From Macrothele yani (Eukaryota; Arthropoda; Arachnida; Araneae; Macrothelidae): 64,000 nucleotides of DNA. Position 1 is the stretch's first letter. Each line of letters starts with the position of its first letter. The notes under the pieces were generated by a model. The model made no database searches. It was not told the origin of the DNA and was given only the letters and a program-made list of their open reading frames with translations. Made by a program: the position numbers and the translations under genes. Where the stretch lies: positions 43,614,469 through 43,678,468 of the forward strand of contig CM076996.1 of NCBI GenBank assembly GCA_039090855.1, written 5' to 3'. Positions 54,770 through 64,000 of the stretch are shown piece after piece.

Positions 54770-54984
54770 GTTCGTTCTCGCTGCTATCTGCCTTTATGTC
54801 GTGTGCGTCCTGCGGGACAGCCACGTCACAGAGGATTCAGGCGGTTTTGAAAGCAAAAGGCGGCCCTACGCCCTACTAGGAACGTAAAACCTTCTTTTCC
54901 TAGATGTTCACATTATTCTTTCTAACCCCTGTACATTTACTCTGCCTTTGCAGAAACGCAACGGTTTAGCAATGTTAATTTAGA

Positions 54985-55058
54985 CCTAACCTCCGAACAA
55001 CGGCGACTTTTGCGCGGTCCGAGCGGTGACTGTTATTTGGAGGTTTCACTGTATGCTG
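54985..55058 (-). mobile_element. pogo-like transposon terminus (right)
   Basis: Ends GGAGGTTTCACTGTA, the inverse of the left terminus at 47824. The subterminal AACCTCCGAACAA block is also present. Confidence 0.45.
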
Positions 55059-55734
55059 TCGGGAAAGTTGAATAAGCTCTTCAAAACTGCTACTTTCCGT
55101 AGGCACTCACACAAAACGTTTTCGTAGCCTAGGGTCAATCAAGCCTCAGCACTGTGTATTTGAGACGACCACGGAATTGGTCAGCGCCGGGCGCCCAATT
55201 AGCTACGAATTAGAAAGATCCATTACCTGTCACGAGACACTTGTATTTCCGTTACACTGAACATTTTTTGCATGTCATTTTCTTTACTGATGTCGGGAAA
55301 AAATGCATAGCATCGAGAATCCAGAGGTATCCTGGTGTATCTGGCCAGATGTAACCCGATTCGCAGTTAGCAATAAATAAACTAACGGCTGAACTGAAAA
55401 AGGAAGTAATTACACATTACAATATAATAAACCGAGAACTGAAGTGAGTAAATTAGATTGAAATGATGGGCGAAGATTACAGAAATTTCACTCTATGGAT
55501 TCCAACCGTTATGGACCAAGACAGAACAACAATCTATTCTCCAAAATGTGCTTTGGAACGGACCTAAAAAGTTGAACTCAGGAAAGTAAGAGCATAACTG
55601 AAATTAATTAGTAACTCGAGGTCAAAGCTATTTTGTTACTGACGGGAAGTCGCGCAGACAATAATGGGCTGTTATCTCGAGATACTGTCGTAGAATATTT
55701 TTGTATGTAGGGGGTAGAAATTTATATATATATC
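55059..55734. other. unassigned intergenic sequence
   Basis: No feature recognised. Confidence 0.4.
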
Positions 55735-57100
55735 GATGCCTTAATGAAGGGAATATTCCTGAGGATTGGAACAACGCTACAATGATCCTGCTACATAAAA
55801 AAGGTGACATTGAGGATCTCAGGCACTACAGACCTATCAGACTACTATCAGTGGTTTATAAAATCTTCACTAAAGTTCTTTCACACCGTTTGAAGGTAAC
55901 ACTGGACATGGCTCAACCGAGAGAACAAGTTGGATTCAGGAGTGGCTACAGCATAATAGATCATATCCACGTACTGAGAGAACTAATTGAAAGAGCGAGG
56001 GAATATGAACTTCCATTGTGCATGGCTTTTATCGATTATGAAAAGGCCTTTGATTCGGTGAAACCATCAGCAGTTACAATGGCTTTGAAATCCTGCGGTA
56101 TTGAAGATGCATACATTAATATTATTAATAACATCTATGAAAATGCAAGTGCAAAGATTCGGCTGTTTGAAAATACAACACACATAAAAATTGGAAAGGA
56201 GTGAAACAAGGTGACACCATATCTCCCAAGCTCTTTAATGCCACATTGGAAAATGTCTTTCAATCACGAAACTGGGAACACAAAGGGATAAAGTTTAATG
56301 GAGAATATCTAACTCATCTTCGTTTTGCTGATGACGTAGTCATTTCTGCAACTACCCCATCAGAGCTGCAGAGTATGATCCAGGAACTTGCTGACAAGAG
56401 TAAAGAAGTGGGATTAAAAGCGAACTTTCAAAAGACAAAAATGATGTACAATGCTTTTACAAGAAATGAAGATTTATCGATTGATGGAGAAAAGCTGGAG
56501 ATGACAGACACGTACGTTTATCTTGGACAGCAGATATCAAGTGAGGGTCACATTGGTGAAGAAATTAATCGGCGTATAAAACTTGCCTGGAGAGCTTTTG
56601 GAAGAAACAGCATAATTTTCAAGAGCAATATGCCATTATGTCTTAAAAGAAAAGTGTTTGATCAATGCATCCTTCCAGTGCTTACGTATGGTGCAGAGAC
56701 GTGGACCTTAACTAAAAGAGACATACACAGGCTGCAGACAAATCAAAGAGGCATGGAGAGGCGCATGCTTGGTGTAACCAGGAGAGATAAGAAGACGATT
56801 TCGTGGATCCGAAAAATGACAAGAGTGGAAGACATGATGATCAGAGTTAAATCCCTGAAATGGCAATGGGCTGGACATACTGCCAGAAGGACAGACCGTC
56901 GGTGGACAGCCGAAATTTTAGATTGGATTCCAAGGGACAGGAAAAGACCCAGAAGAAGACCACATGGGAGATGGGTGGATGAAATTCGAAAGTATGCGGG
57001 AGTGACATGGAGGAGACTGGCACAAGACAGACCGTTGTGGAAGAAACTTGGGGAGACCTTTGTCCAGCAGTGGATTGATAATGGTTGACAATGCTGTATA
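55735..57100 (+). pseudogene. RTE retrotransposon, 5'-truncated, plus strand
   Basis: It begins within the RT (CLNEGNIPEDWNNATMILLH) and reads through FIDYEKAFDSV. A one-base change near 56200 (KIGKE then stop; next frame KQGDTISPKL) breaks it. It continues with LRFADDVVISATTP and an uninterrupted C-terminal region to stop at 57088. 3' tail, then (TA)n. It forms a tail-to-tail pair with the next copy. Confidence 0.93.
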
Positions 57101-57104
57101 TATA

Positions 57105-60100
57105 TATATATATATCATCATCATCATCATCATTGTCAACCATTATCAATCCACTGCTGGACGAAGGTCTCCCCAAGTTCCCTCCACAACGGTCTGTCTT
57201 GTGCCAGCCTCCTCCATGTCACTCCCTGCATACTTTCGAATTCATCCACCCATCTTCCATGTGGTCTTCTTCTGGGTCTTTTCCTGTCCCTTGGAATCCA
57301 ATCTAAAATTTCGGCTGTCCATCGATGGTCTGTTCTTCTGGCAGTATGTCCAGCCCATTGCCATTTCAGGGATTTAACTCTGATCATGATGTCTTCCACT
57401 CTTGTCATTTTTCGGATCCACGTGTTCCTCTTCTTATCTCTCCTGGTTACACCAAGCATGCGCCTCTCCATGCCTCTTTGAGTTGTCTGCAGCCTTTGTA
57501 TGTCTCTTTTAGCTAAGGTCCACGTCTCTGCACCATACGTAAGCACTGGAAGGATGCATTGATCAAACACTTTTCTTTTAAGACATAATGGCATATTGCT
57601 CTTGAAAATTATGCTGTTTCTTCCAAAAGCTCTCCAGGCAAGTTTTGTACGCCGATTAATTTCTTCACCAATGTGACCCTCACTTGATATCTGCTGTCCA
57701 AGATAAACGTACGTGTCTGTTATCTCCAGCTTTTCTCCATCAATCGATAAATCTTCATTTCTTGTAAAAGCATTGTACATCACTTTTGTCTAATGAAAGT
57801 TCCTTTTTAATCCCACTTCTTTACTCTTGTCAGCAAGTTCCTGGATCATACTCTGTAGCTCTGATGGGGTAGTTGCAAAAATGACTATGTCATCAGCAAA
57901 ACGAAGGTGGGTTAGATAATCTCCATTCATCTTTATCCCTTTGTTTTCCCAGTTCAGTGATTGAAAGACATTTTCCAATGTGGCATTAAAGAGCTTCGGA
58001 GATATGGTGTCACATTGTCTCACTCCTTTTCCAATTTTTATGTGTGTTGTATTTTCAAACAGCCGAATCTTTGCACTTTCATAGATGTTATTAATAATAT
58101 TAATGTATGCATCTTCAATACCGCAGGATTTCAGAGCCATTGCAACTGCTGATGGTTTCACCGAATCAAAGGCTTTTTCATAATCGATAAAAGCCATGCC
58201 CAATGGAAGCTCATATTCCCTCGCTCTTTCAATTAGTTCTCTCAGTACGTGGATATCATCTATTGTGCTGTAGCCACTCCTGAATCCAACTTGTTCTCTC
58301 GGTTGAGCCATGTCCAGTGTCACCTTCAAGCGGTGTGAAAGAACTTTAGTGAATATTTTATAAAAAACTGATAGGAGGCTGATAGGTCTGTAGTTCCTGA
58401 GATCCTCAATGTCACCTTTTTTATGTAGCAAGATCATTGTAGCGTTGTTCCAATCCTCAGGAATTTTCCCTTCATTAAGGCATCGAGTGAAAATTTGGGC
58501 GAGTACTGTTTCGATTTCTCCACTTGCTTCTTGTATGATGTCTACAGTAATTCCATCTTCTCCTGGAGCTTTTCCCCGCTTCATGTTCTTGATTGCATGT
58601 GCAACTTCTGCTGGGAGGACTGGAAGAACTCTGGTACTGGTACCTTTCATGATGTCTAGAGTACATGTATCATCCCTTTCATATAATTTGGAGTAGAAAT
58701 ATTTCACTGTTGTCAAAATTTCGCCTCTATTTCTTGTTACAGAACCATCTTCTTTTCTCAGTGCCATCTGTTTTTTCCCCTTACTGAGATGTCCCTTTGC
58801 TATCTTTAGGCTTTGGTTGTTTTCAATTGCTTTCCTTACTAGTTCACAGTTTAATTTTCTTACGTCTTCAGTGATACTTTTTCGTACTGTCTTGCATTGC
58901 TCTATATATTCCACTTTGGAAGTCACATCTTCTTTAGTTGTCCTCATCACTCTTCTTTTTTGCATCAACATTTTGGTTTTTCCTGATAATTTGTTCACAT
59001 GCAATTTGTTCTTAGACCCAGCTAATTTTGTTGCTGTTTCCATAAGAGCTATGGGTACTTTTCTGTTAACTTCAGAAATATCCACTTCTTCCGATGTTAG
59101 GCCTTCTAAAGCAGAGAATCTGTTCTTCAGTTCCAATTTGAAGGTATTATGGTGTTTTTTAAGGTTGGTTATGTCAATACATTTTGTTTGTCTTATGAGC
59201 TTGCTACGTTCGAGTTTAGTGTTGAGGTGCATCTTACATCTCACCAATCTATGGTCACTGCCTGTGTTGAACTTGTTTAGCACACTGCAGTCTTCTATGA
59301 CGAATTTTTTGTTAGACATAATAAAATCAATTTCACTTGTCGTCCCATTTGGATGTCTCCATGTCCATTTCCTGTGTGGCTTTTTCTTGAAAAAGGAGTT
59401 CAAGATGAAAATCCCTTCTGCCTCTGCAAACTCTACGAGAGTATTTCCACGCTGGTTTCTGTTGCCGTGACCGAATTTACCTACTGAAGTTTCATTCTGT
59501 TGCTGTTGCCCTATTTTTGCATTGAAATCTCCCATACTTATCTTCAAGTGCTGCTTACCTTTATTATTTAGATCACGAATTTCCTCATAAAATTCTTCAA
59601 TTTCTTCTTCAGCATGACTTGTGGTGGGTGCATAAGTTTGAATAATCTGAGCCTGGTATCTTCTCGAGAGTTGGATAACGAGTCGTGCAGCTCTGTCAGA
59701 GGAACTTTCAACTTCTACAACTTTATCCTTCAGTTTCTTGTTTATTATAAATCCAACACCACTAGTTCTGCCAGTATCTGTCCCACGATAGTAGAAGAGA
59801 TGTCCACTTTTCAGTTCAATGAGATCTTCTCCTTTTCTCCTTACCTCACTTAGCCCGACGATGTCCCACTTGATCCTTTGTAGTTCCTCTTCCAATTCAA
59901 GAAGCCTTGAATCAGAAGATAGGGAGCGTCCGTTGTACGTAGCCAAGGTCAGCATCAGATGGCAGCCTAGTCCGGTCCTCCGGGGATTCTTAGCACCCTC
60001 TGCCTTCATGTCGCACTGGCCGCTGCCTTGGCCAGGTACATTCCAGCTGCCGGAGACTGAGGGCCAAGATTTAAGTTGTGGAGTCATTTTGGAGGGGTTT

Positions 60101-60230
60101 GGCCATAACTCACCACGCTGGCCAAGCGGGTTGGTGAGTGTGGGATAGCATTTCCTCTAATCCCGATGGTATAGTTATACCGCTATTGGCGGTCGTCAGA
60201 GCCCCTTTAGTGGGAACAGGATATACCACG
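57105..60230 (-). mobile_element. RTE-clade non-LTR retrotransposon, nearly full length
   Basis: Includes ~140 bp of 5' UTR (60230-60088), one long coding region and a 3' tail of ATC/TA repeats. It lies inside the TA run at the end of the 1.3-kb repeat (60228-61545). Compared with the deleted derivative at 5742, the 5' UTR seems ~70 bp short, so a slight 5' truncation is likely. Confidence 0.92.
57136..60087 (-). pseudogene. RTE endonuclease-reverse transcriptase, one in-frame stop
   Basis: From ATG 60087 the frame is open for 765 codons to a TAG at 57790-57792. It continues in the same frame to the normal end at 57136, ~983 codons overall. The N-terminal APE-type endonuclease shows LATYNGRSL, GLSEVRRKGE, ISMGDFNAKIG, SEIDFIMS and GSDHRLVRC (residues ~45-285). 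The RT (~500-750) shows GKAPGEDGI, LLHKKGDIEDLRNYRPISLL, FIDYEKAFDSV and FADDIVIFATTP. In the GVRQGD motif Gly is changed to Cys (GVRQCD). Near the C-terminus a one-base loss and gain give FESMQ in place of IRKYA. The enzyme nicks target DNA and reverse-transcribes from the nick. Family resemblance is to arthropod RTE endonuclease-reverse transcriptases. Confidence 0.93.
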
Positions 60231-61545
60231 ATATATATACTGCAGAGCAAAGCTGAAAAGAAAGGAAAAACTTTGAATTTAAAACTAAAGTTGCAAAATA
60301 ACCTGAAGATCAAAACGCGCAACGCAGCAGTTATGAAAATTCAGAATTCACATTCTATTAAGAAGAGACCTAAGCAAAAATATATTTGACTCATACCAAG
60401 TACAACATAGAAAAAGTTATGTATCTACCGGTGTGAGTAAAAAGAGAAAAATAAAAATAAAATAAAACAACTGAATGTGGAAAGTGTCGAGAATACTGAG
60501 CCTTGACTTTATCAAGGACCAGCAAAAACTCTGCACTTTCTCACTTCCACAAAGACCTAGTTGGAAATGGGTTTCTGCAAAGCCATAGATGCAAGTAATT
60601 AGCCCACCAAAAATTTTTTTAAAAATATATATATATAAGTCATGCCCTCCGCAGAGTTGTATGACCTAGCTCTAGTTTACAATTTAGCTTGCATCCATAA
60701 CTTTTCTGGCCCGACCCTTGCTCTTCATCTGTTACGATTAAACAGAAAGAAGAAGATTAAAGAAAACTCAAGTTGTGAGAGTGACATAATAATTAGAAAT
60801 AATGTTCAGCAATAACGAAATGCCAAGTTCGCCTCAGAGAGAATTTAAACCTGAATAGCAATGCAAAAGTTTTCCAAATTCTTACATTGCAATTAAAAAA
60901 GGAAATATTAATTATTTAAAACTCAGTCAGATTCTTGAAAGAAAACTTGATTCTAAAACCCCCTACTCCACAACTTCTGACAACACAAAAACGAGAATAA
61001 ATTAAAGACAATAATTAACTAAAGAAATGCTTTGTGAAGGTTATATGACATAAACAATTAGTTGCAATATGTACAAAGTATTTCAGAAGTGCTTTAAGTG
61101 CATAATTAAGTAGTTATTAAGAACTTAACTACTTTGAAAACACAGCGCAAAGTACAAGAACTATGAAAGGCCAGCTGCTTTGCCTAAGTTTCCTAAAAAA
61201 CGCGCAAAGTTACCAAGAAAAGAAAGAGTTAAAATCCGCAAAAAAGTTAACAGACTTGCCAGTGCCTAAATGCTAAAAAGCAAAATATAACAGAGAAAAA
61301 AATACTAGAAGTACAAACATTGAACTTGGAAAACCTAAAACCCAAAGACAATGAAGAGAGCTTACCTCTTATGCAGCTGAACTTTCTCCACACAAGAGGA
61401 AAATGGCCGTCCTTTACCCCAAAATTCCAACAAACCTCTGCCACTCCCTAGACGCTGGGGGGCAGTGTGGATGGGGCTGAGGGCCACCACACACGGAAAG
61501 AATCCAACTCGCGGAGATTTTAACCAGAGAAAAAAATATATATAC
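60228..61545 (-). repeat. 1.3-kb unclassified dispersed repeat, copy 2
   Basis: Reverse-orientation counterpart of 30822-32125. It keeps the AGAGGTAAGC-type donor site (complement GCTTACCTCT at ~61360), AAAATCTCCGCGAGTTGG (complement near 61510) and the TA-run end, where the RTE inserted. Confidence 0.7.
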
Positions 61546-61650
61546 TTAAGACTGTGGACCTGTATGATCAGAAAGAGCATAATTAACTCTCCAGAATACA
61601 TGAGAAATATTATAAAATACACCGGTAGTGTATTTAATAATCGTTGCATG

Positions 61651-61689
61651 TATTTAATCACCTTAGTGCCACACTAAGGTGATTAAATA
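61651..61689. repeat. perfect 18-bp hairpin with 3-nt loop
   Basis: TATTTAATCACCTTAGTG (61651-61668), loop CCA, and the exact reverse complement (61672-61689). It lies exactly at the broken left end of the following Tc1 element. Confidence 0.9.
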
Positions 61690-62787
61690 AACCGAGGCAT
61701 CGATTCGATGAGGTGCCGATAGGTATCCAGGGTTATCTGGCACCATAATGTCAACAGCAGGTCCTCCAGTTCCCGTACATTTCGAGGTGGTGGTGATTTA
61801 GCGCGAAACCGCTTTTCCAAGTCGAACCACAAATGCGTGATTGGGTTCATGTCAGGCGAATTTGGAGACTAGGGCATTAAGAGAAAGTCACCCGCATGTT
61901 CCTCGAACAACTCCTTGATGATTCTGGCAGTGTTGTATGGCGCCTTATCCTGTTGGTAATGGCCATCACCAGCAGGGAACACAATTGCAATGAAGAGGTG
62001 AATTTGGTCCGCAACGATGTTCACGTACCTGACAGCTGTCAAGGATTGTGCTATTGAGATAGTGGGGCCTAAAGTGCTCCAAGAAGATATCGCCCACAGC
62101 ATAACACCGTCGCCACCGACCTGTTTCCACCCAACAGTGCATCCGTTGGTAATCGGCGTATCCGCGCTCGGCCGTCTACGTGATGCACCAGGAATCTTGA
62201 TTCGTTAGACCAGACCACTTTCTTCCAATCATCCACGGTCCAATCTCGATGATCATGGGCCCATTTAATGCGTTGTTGGCGATGACGTACAGTGAGCATG
62301 GGGACCCGGCTGGGTGTTCGGCTAAGCAGGCAAATGCGTAGAAGGCTGCGATGAAATGTGTGCTGTGAGATATTGCCCCGATCACCACTGTTGTAGCTGC
62401 GGGTGATTTGTCGCACTGTGGTCACTGTTTACAATGCGCTACAGTCTCCGCTTCCCTCTGACATCAATGAGCTGCGGACGACACACGGCTTCGTTTGGAC
62501 ATCTGTGCACCACTTTTGATACGTACTCACTACAGCGTTATGTGAACAACCCACGCCGTTTCCGAGATCGTATTTCTGAGGCGCCGTGCCATCACAATTT
62601 GTCCTTTACCAAACTCCGATAAATCGGCAAGTTTTCCCATTCTGACTCCGAACACTCTACTTACCGAAAGCCACTCCTCGGGTTGTATATATACTGCTCT
62701 GTGAACTTCACTTGCGCCACCGTTCGGTCTCCAGGCGCGATTATTTCTCTAGGTTGGGGGTGGTCATAATGTAATGGCTCACCGGTG
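61690..62787 (-). mobile_element. Tc1-like transposon, same family as 16575-17985, left TIR missing
   Basis: The right TIR (GGTCATAATGTAATGGCTCA, then CCGGTG with TA at 62788-62789) is present; the left ~80 bp is lost. On the minus strand: the N-terminal part (NISQHTFHRSLLRICLLSR), SNESRFLVHHVDGRARIRR with Asn at the first catalytic position, and YQQDKAPYNTARI where the second motif has become QDK. The 120-bp block is single copy here. Frameshifted and inactive. Confidence 0.85.
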
Positions 62788-62789
62788 TA

Positions 62790-63140
62790 GATGCAATTTG
62801 TCATGGCAGCGTTGCTTCGCGAAACTAAACACTGAGATATTATTCCTTTTGATAAGATAATTATGCGCACATGAAAACAGATTTGAAATAATATGGTTGT
62901 TATATTACCGTAAAAATGTAAATAAAAGTAAATGGAACACTATACCGTGGAAGAACTTGATAAATACATAGTGCATCCATATCAGTTGATCGTCAAGTTA
63001 CAATATGTAAGTCTAAAGATATGATACGTGTTTTCTAGGATTTCAAGCTATTTACCAAAATTTACTTAAAAACGAAAAGAAATTGCAGTTATCGTGAGAC
63101 GTACTACAGAGGAAAAGAACGTGTGAAGACGACAAATCTG
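62790..63140. other. unassigned sequence
   Basis: Nothing recognised. Confidence 0.4.
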
Positions 63141-63149
63141 TAGCGGTAC

Positions 63150-63192
63150 ATTCTGTCGGTGTAGCTTAGTTGGGAGAGCAACTTACTCTGGA
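63150..63192 (+). other. tRNA-like 5' half
   Basis: GGTGTAGCTTAGTTGGGAGA followed by GCAACTTACTCTGGAG looks like a tRNA 5' half (D arm and start of the anticodon arm), then an A run. A related block precedes the right end of the hAT element near 14380. Probably a truncated SINE head, not a tRNA gene. Confidence 0.45.
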
Positions 63193-63213
63193 GCAAAAAA
63201 AAATTTTTTTGCT

Positions 63214-63427
63214 TATTTTTTTTTTTTTTTATTGGATTTTTAACGACCAGCGTGAGCAACTCAATGGGCTATAAGCAGTCGCCCGTCCCTAATTTAGGGT
63301 CACTGGTTCCAGGGAAGGGAGAGAGCCAGTGCCGTAAGACAAACACAACATCCATGCCTCACCGGGATTCGAAACCGGACCCATCTCGGACGACGAATGG
63401 TCAGAAGACTGCCCCACCGGGGCGGCA
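63214..63427 (-). mobile_element. SINE family 1, full copy
   Basis: T run, ACGACCAGCGTGAGC body start and B-box complement GGGATTCGAAACC. A slightly deleted tRNA end finishes CACCGGGGCGGC. Confidence 0.88.
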
Positions 63428-64000
63428 GCATTTTGCACACATTTTCTTCTTCAAGTAACATACGGCTTGTTCGCTAGGGACGTAAGGTTAAATATATCAT
63501 GTTTTCCTCTATACCTAATCTTCTAACTGTCCGATTTGAAAATTTCTTTGTCTCTGATATCTTCCTTCCGGTATAATTTATTAATTTTAAGAACATATTT
63601 TTCACCCGCTAATCGGAATAAGTTGATATTTCTATTTCTGGATGTTTTATCGATTTTAAAAATCCGGTCGATTTTTTTTAAATTTTGTAATCGGTTCTAT
63701 TGATTTTGAACAACCCCGCTCGCATTGCGTATTTTAAATTATGCGCAGTTTTTTCCTAGGTGGTGTTAACACAGGCGCCGATTACGAGCATGCTCGGTTG
63801 CTTAAGCATGCCCAGATCCCTGCGAGGGCAAAATTTATCTTTCAACGACTGTTTGTATATTGTAATTAGAACTTATGGAATAAAATGTTTCTATCAGCTA
63901 ACATCAGCCAAAGAATATTAAATATCAAAATCAATACATTCAACACACACTTTTAAAATAATGTGTGTTGAGTACATTACTTTAGTGTAAACACAGGGCG
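63428..64000. other. unassigned sequence to window end
   Basis: No gene recognised. ACAGGCGCCGATTACG at ~63772 loosely resembles the hAT terminus of 11526, without a partner. Confidence 0.4.

Larger units (their letters stand above)
54241..54830 (-). mobile_element. complete TRIM-like miniature LTR retrotransposon with tRNA-like LTRs
   Basis: On the minus strand: LTR 54830-54667 (164 bp, TGTGACG...CGTTATA); T spacer; primer-binding site TGGCGCCCGAACTT (54665-54652); ~235-bp non-coding interior; purine tract GGGGTGGGGGAGA (54417-54405); second LTR 54404-54241 (164 bp). GAGG is duplicated at 54237-54240 and 54831-54834, and the Tc1 reading frame resumes exactly across it. Each LTR carries a tRNA-like segment. 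No gag or pol, so mobilisation would depend on another retroelement. Confidence 0.85.
53314..54878 (+). pseudogene. Tc1-like transposase, interrupted by TRIM-like element
   Basis: The start ATG at 53314 gives MSDLTDFERGLTVGGWLVG (first HTH) and GVPRATVSSVM (second HTH). A stop after LHLQAPV and further shifts separate the catalytic part. SDESTFTLFP (near 53755) carries the first Asp, YQDDNAPIHTAGN (near 53990) the second, and SPDLNIIEPLWSVLE (near 54085) the Glu. The frame reaches HASIPGR at 54240, is cut by the LTR element, and resumes at 54835 with IQAVLKAKGGPTPY and stop. DDE residues are all present, so it was inactivated by stops and insertion rather than by loss of the active site. Confidence 0.9.
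52815..54931 (+). mobile_element. Tc1-like transposon carrying a SINE and a TRIM-like LTR element
   Basis: TIRs CAAGGGTTGGGCAGAATAAT (left) and the reverse complement of ATTATTCTTTCTAACCCCTG (right), flanked by TA (52813-52814, 54932-54933). The total of 2117 bp minus a SINE (52963-53262) and a 590-bp LTR element (54241-54830) leaves ~1.2 kb, normal for Tc1. Confidence 0.92.

Noticed and set aside
58817..59470. 217-codon plus-strand open frame
   Set aside because: It is antisense to the RTE endonuclease/linker coding region.

Overview
This is eukaryotic, intergenic, repeat-dominated DNA from an invertebrate. An arthropod is my best guess: the RTE, mariner, Tc1, Penelope, Polinton and tRNA-derived SINE families here are all common in arthropods, but nothing in the window fixes the species. 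I see no convincing host protein-coding gene and no intact tRNA or rRNA gene. Almost every recognisable reading frame belongs to a transposable element or an integrated virus-like element, and most are broken.

Layout. 0-10 kb: a mariner remnant cut by the window edge and split by a SINE; a mobile element carrying ~145-bp tandem units; a 0.6-kb inverted-repeat element; a mariner with both TIRs and TA duplications (4302-5579); an internally deleted RTE derivative; SINEs; a Tc1 element (8547-9720). 10-21 kb: three non-autonomous hAT elements bounded by 8-bp duplications (one copy with a mismatch); a Penelope-like element whose terminal repeats are inverted and carry hammerhead-ribozyme-like motifs; a Tc1 element with a triplicated 120-bp block; a 239-bp foldback element with a tRNA T-arm-like centre; a 1.4-kb inverted repeat. 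21-25 kb: a head-to-head pair of RTE retrotransposons and a Tc1 stub. 25-32 kb: satellites and minisatellites, a foldback element and a 1.3-kb dispersed repeat. 32.5-38 kb: a minus-strand Polinton/adintovirus-like relic (ATPase, protease, major capsid, core-like, penton, integrase) between a miniature LTR element and a Helitron relic. 38-47 kb: more satellites, including inverted counterparts of the 25-27 kb blocks, and a 1.6-kb hAT element. 47-55 kb: a 3.3-kb foldback carrying a Tc1 element, an RTE copy with an exact 11-bp duplication, and a Tc1 element that took in both a SINE and a complete miniature LTR retrotransposon. 55-60 kb: a tail-to-tail RTE pair, one copy nearly full length with a single in-frame stop. 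60-64 kb: second copy of the 1.3-kb repeat, a truncated Tc1 element and a SINE.

The most interesting object is the miniature LTR (TRIM-like) element at 54241-54830. It has two 164-bp LTRs, a TGGCGCCCGAAC-type primer-binding site, a purine tract and a 4-bp target duplication. Each LTR carries a tRNA-like sequence with Pol III A-box and B-box motifs. This recalls the plant Cassandra TRIMs, which carry 5S rRNA sequence in their LTRs. A solo LTR of the same family (46541-46720, own 4-bp duplication) and a truncated copy joined to the Polinton ATPase (32524-32881) support the reading. Next are the hammerhead-like motifs in Penelope-type terminal repeats and the unusually dense long inverted repeats, several of which would give long double-stranded RNA if transcribed.
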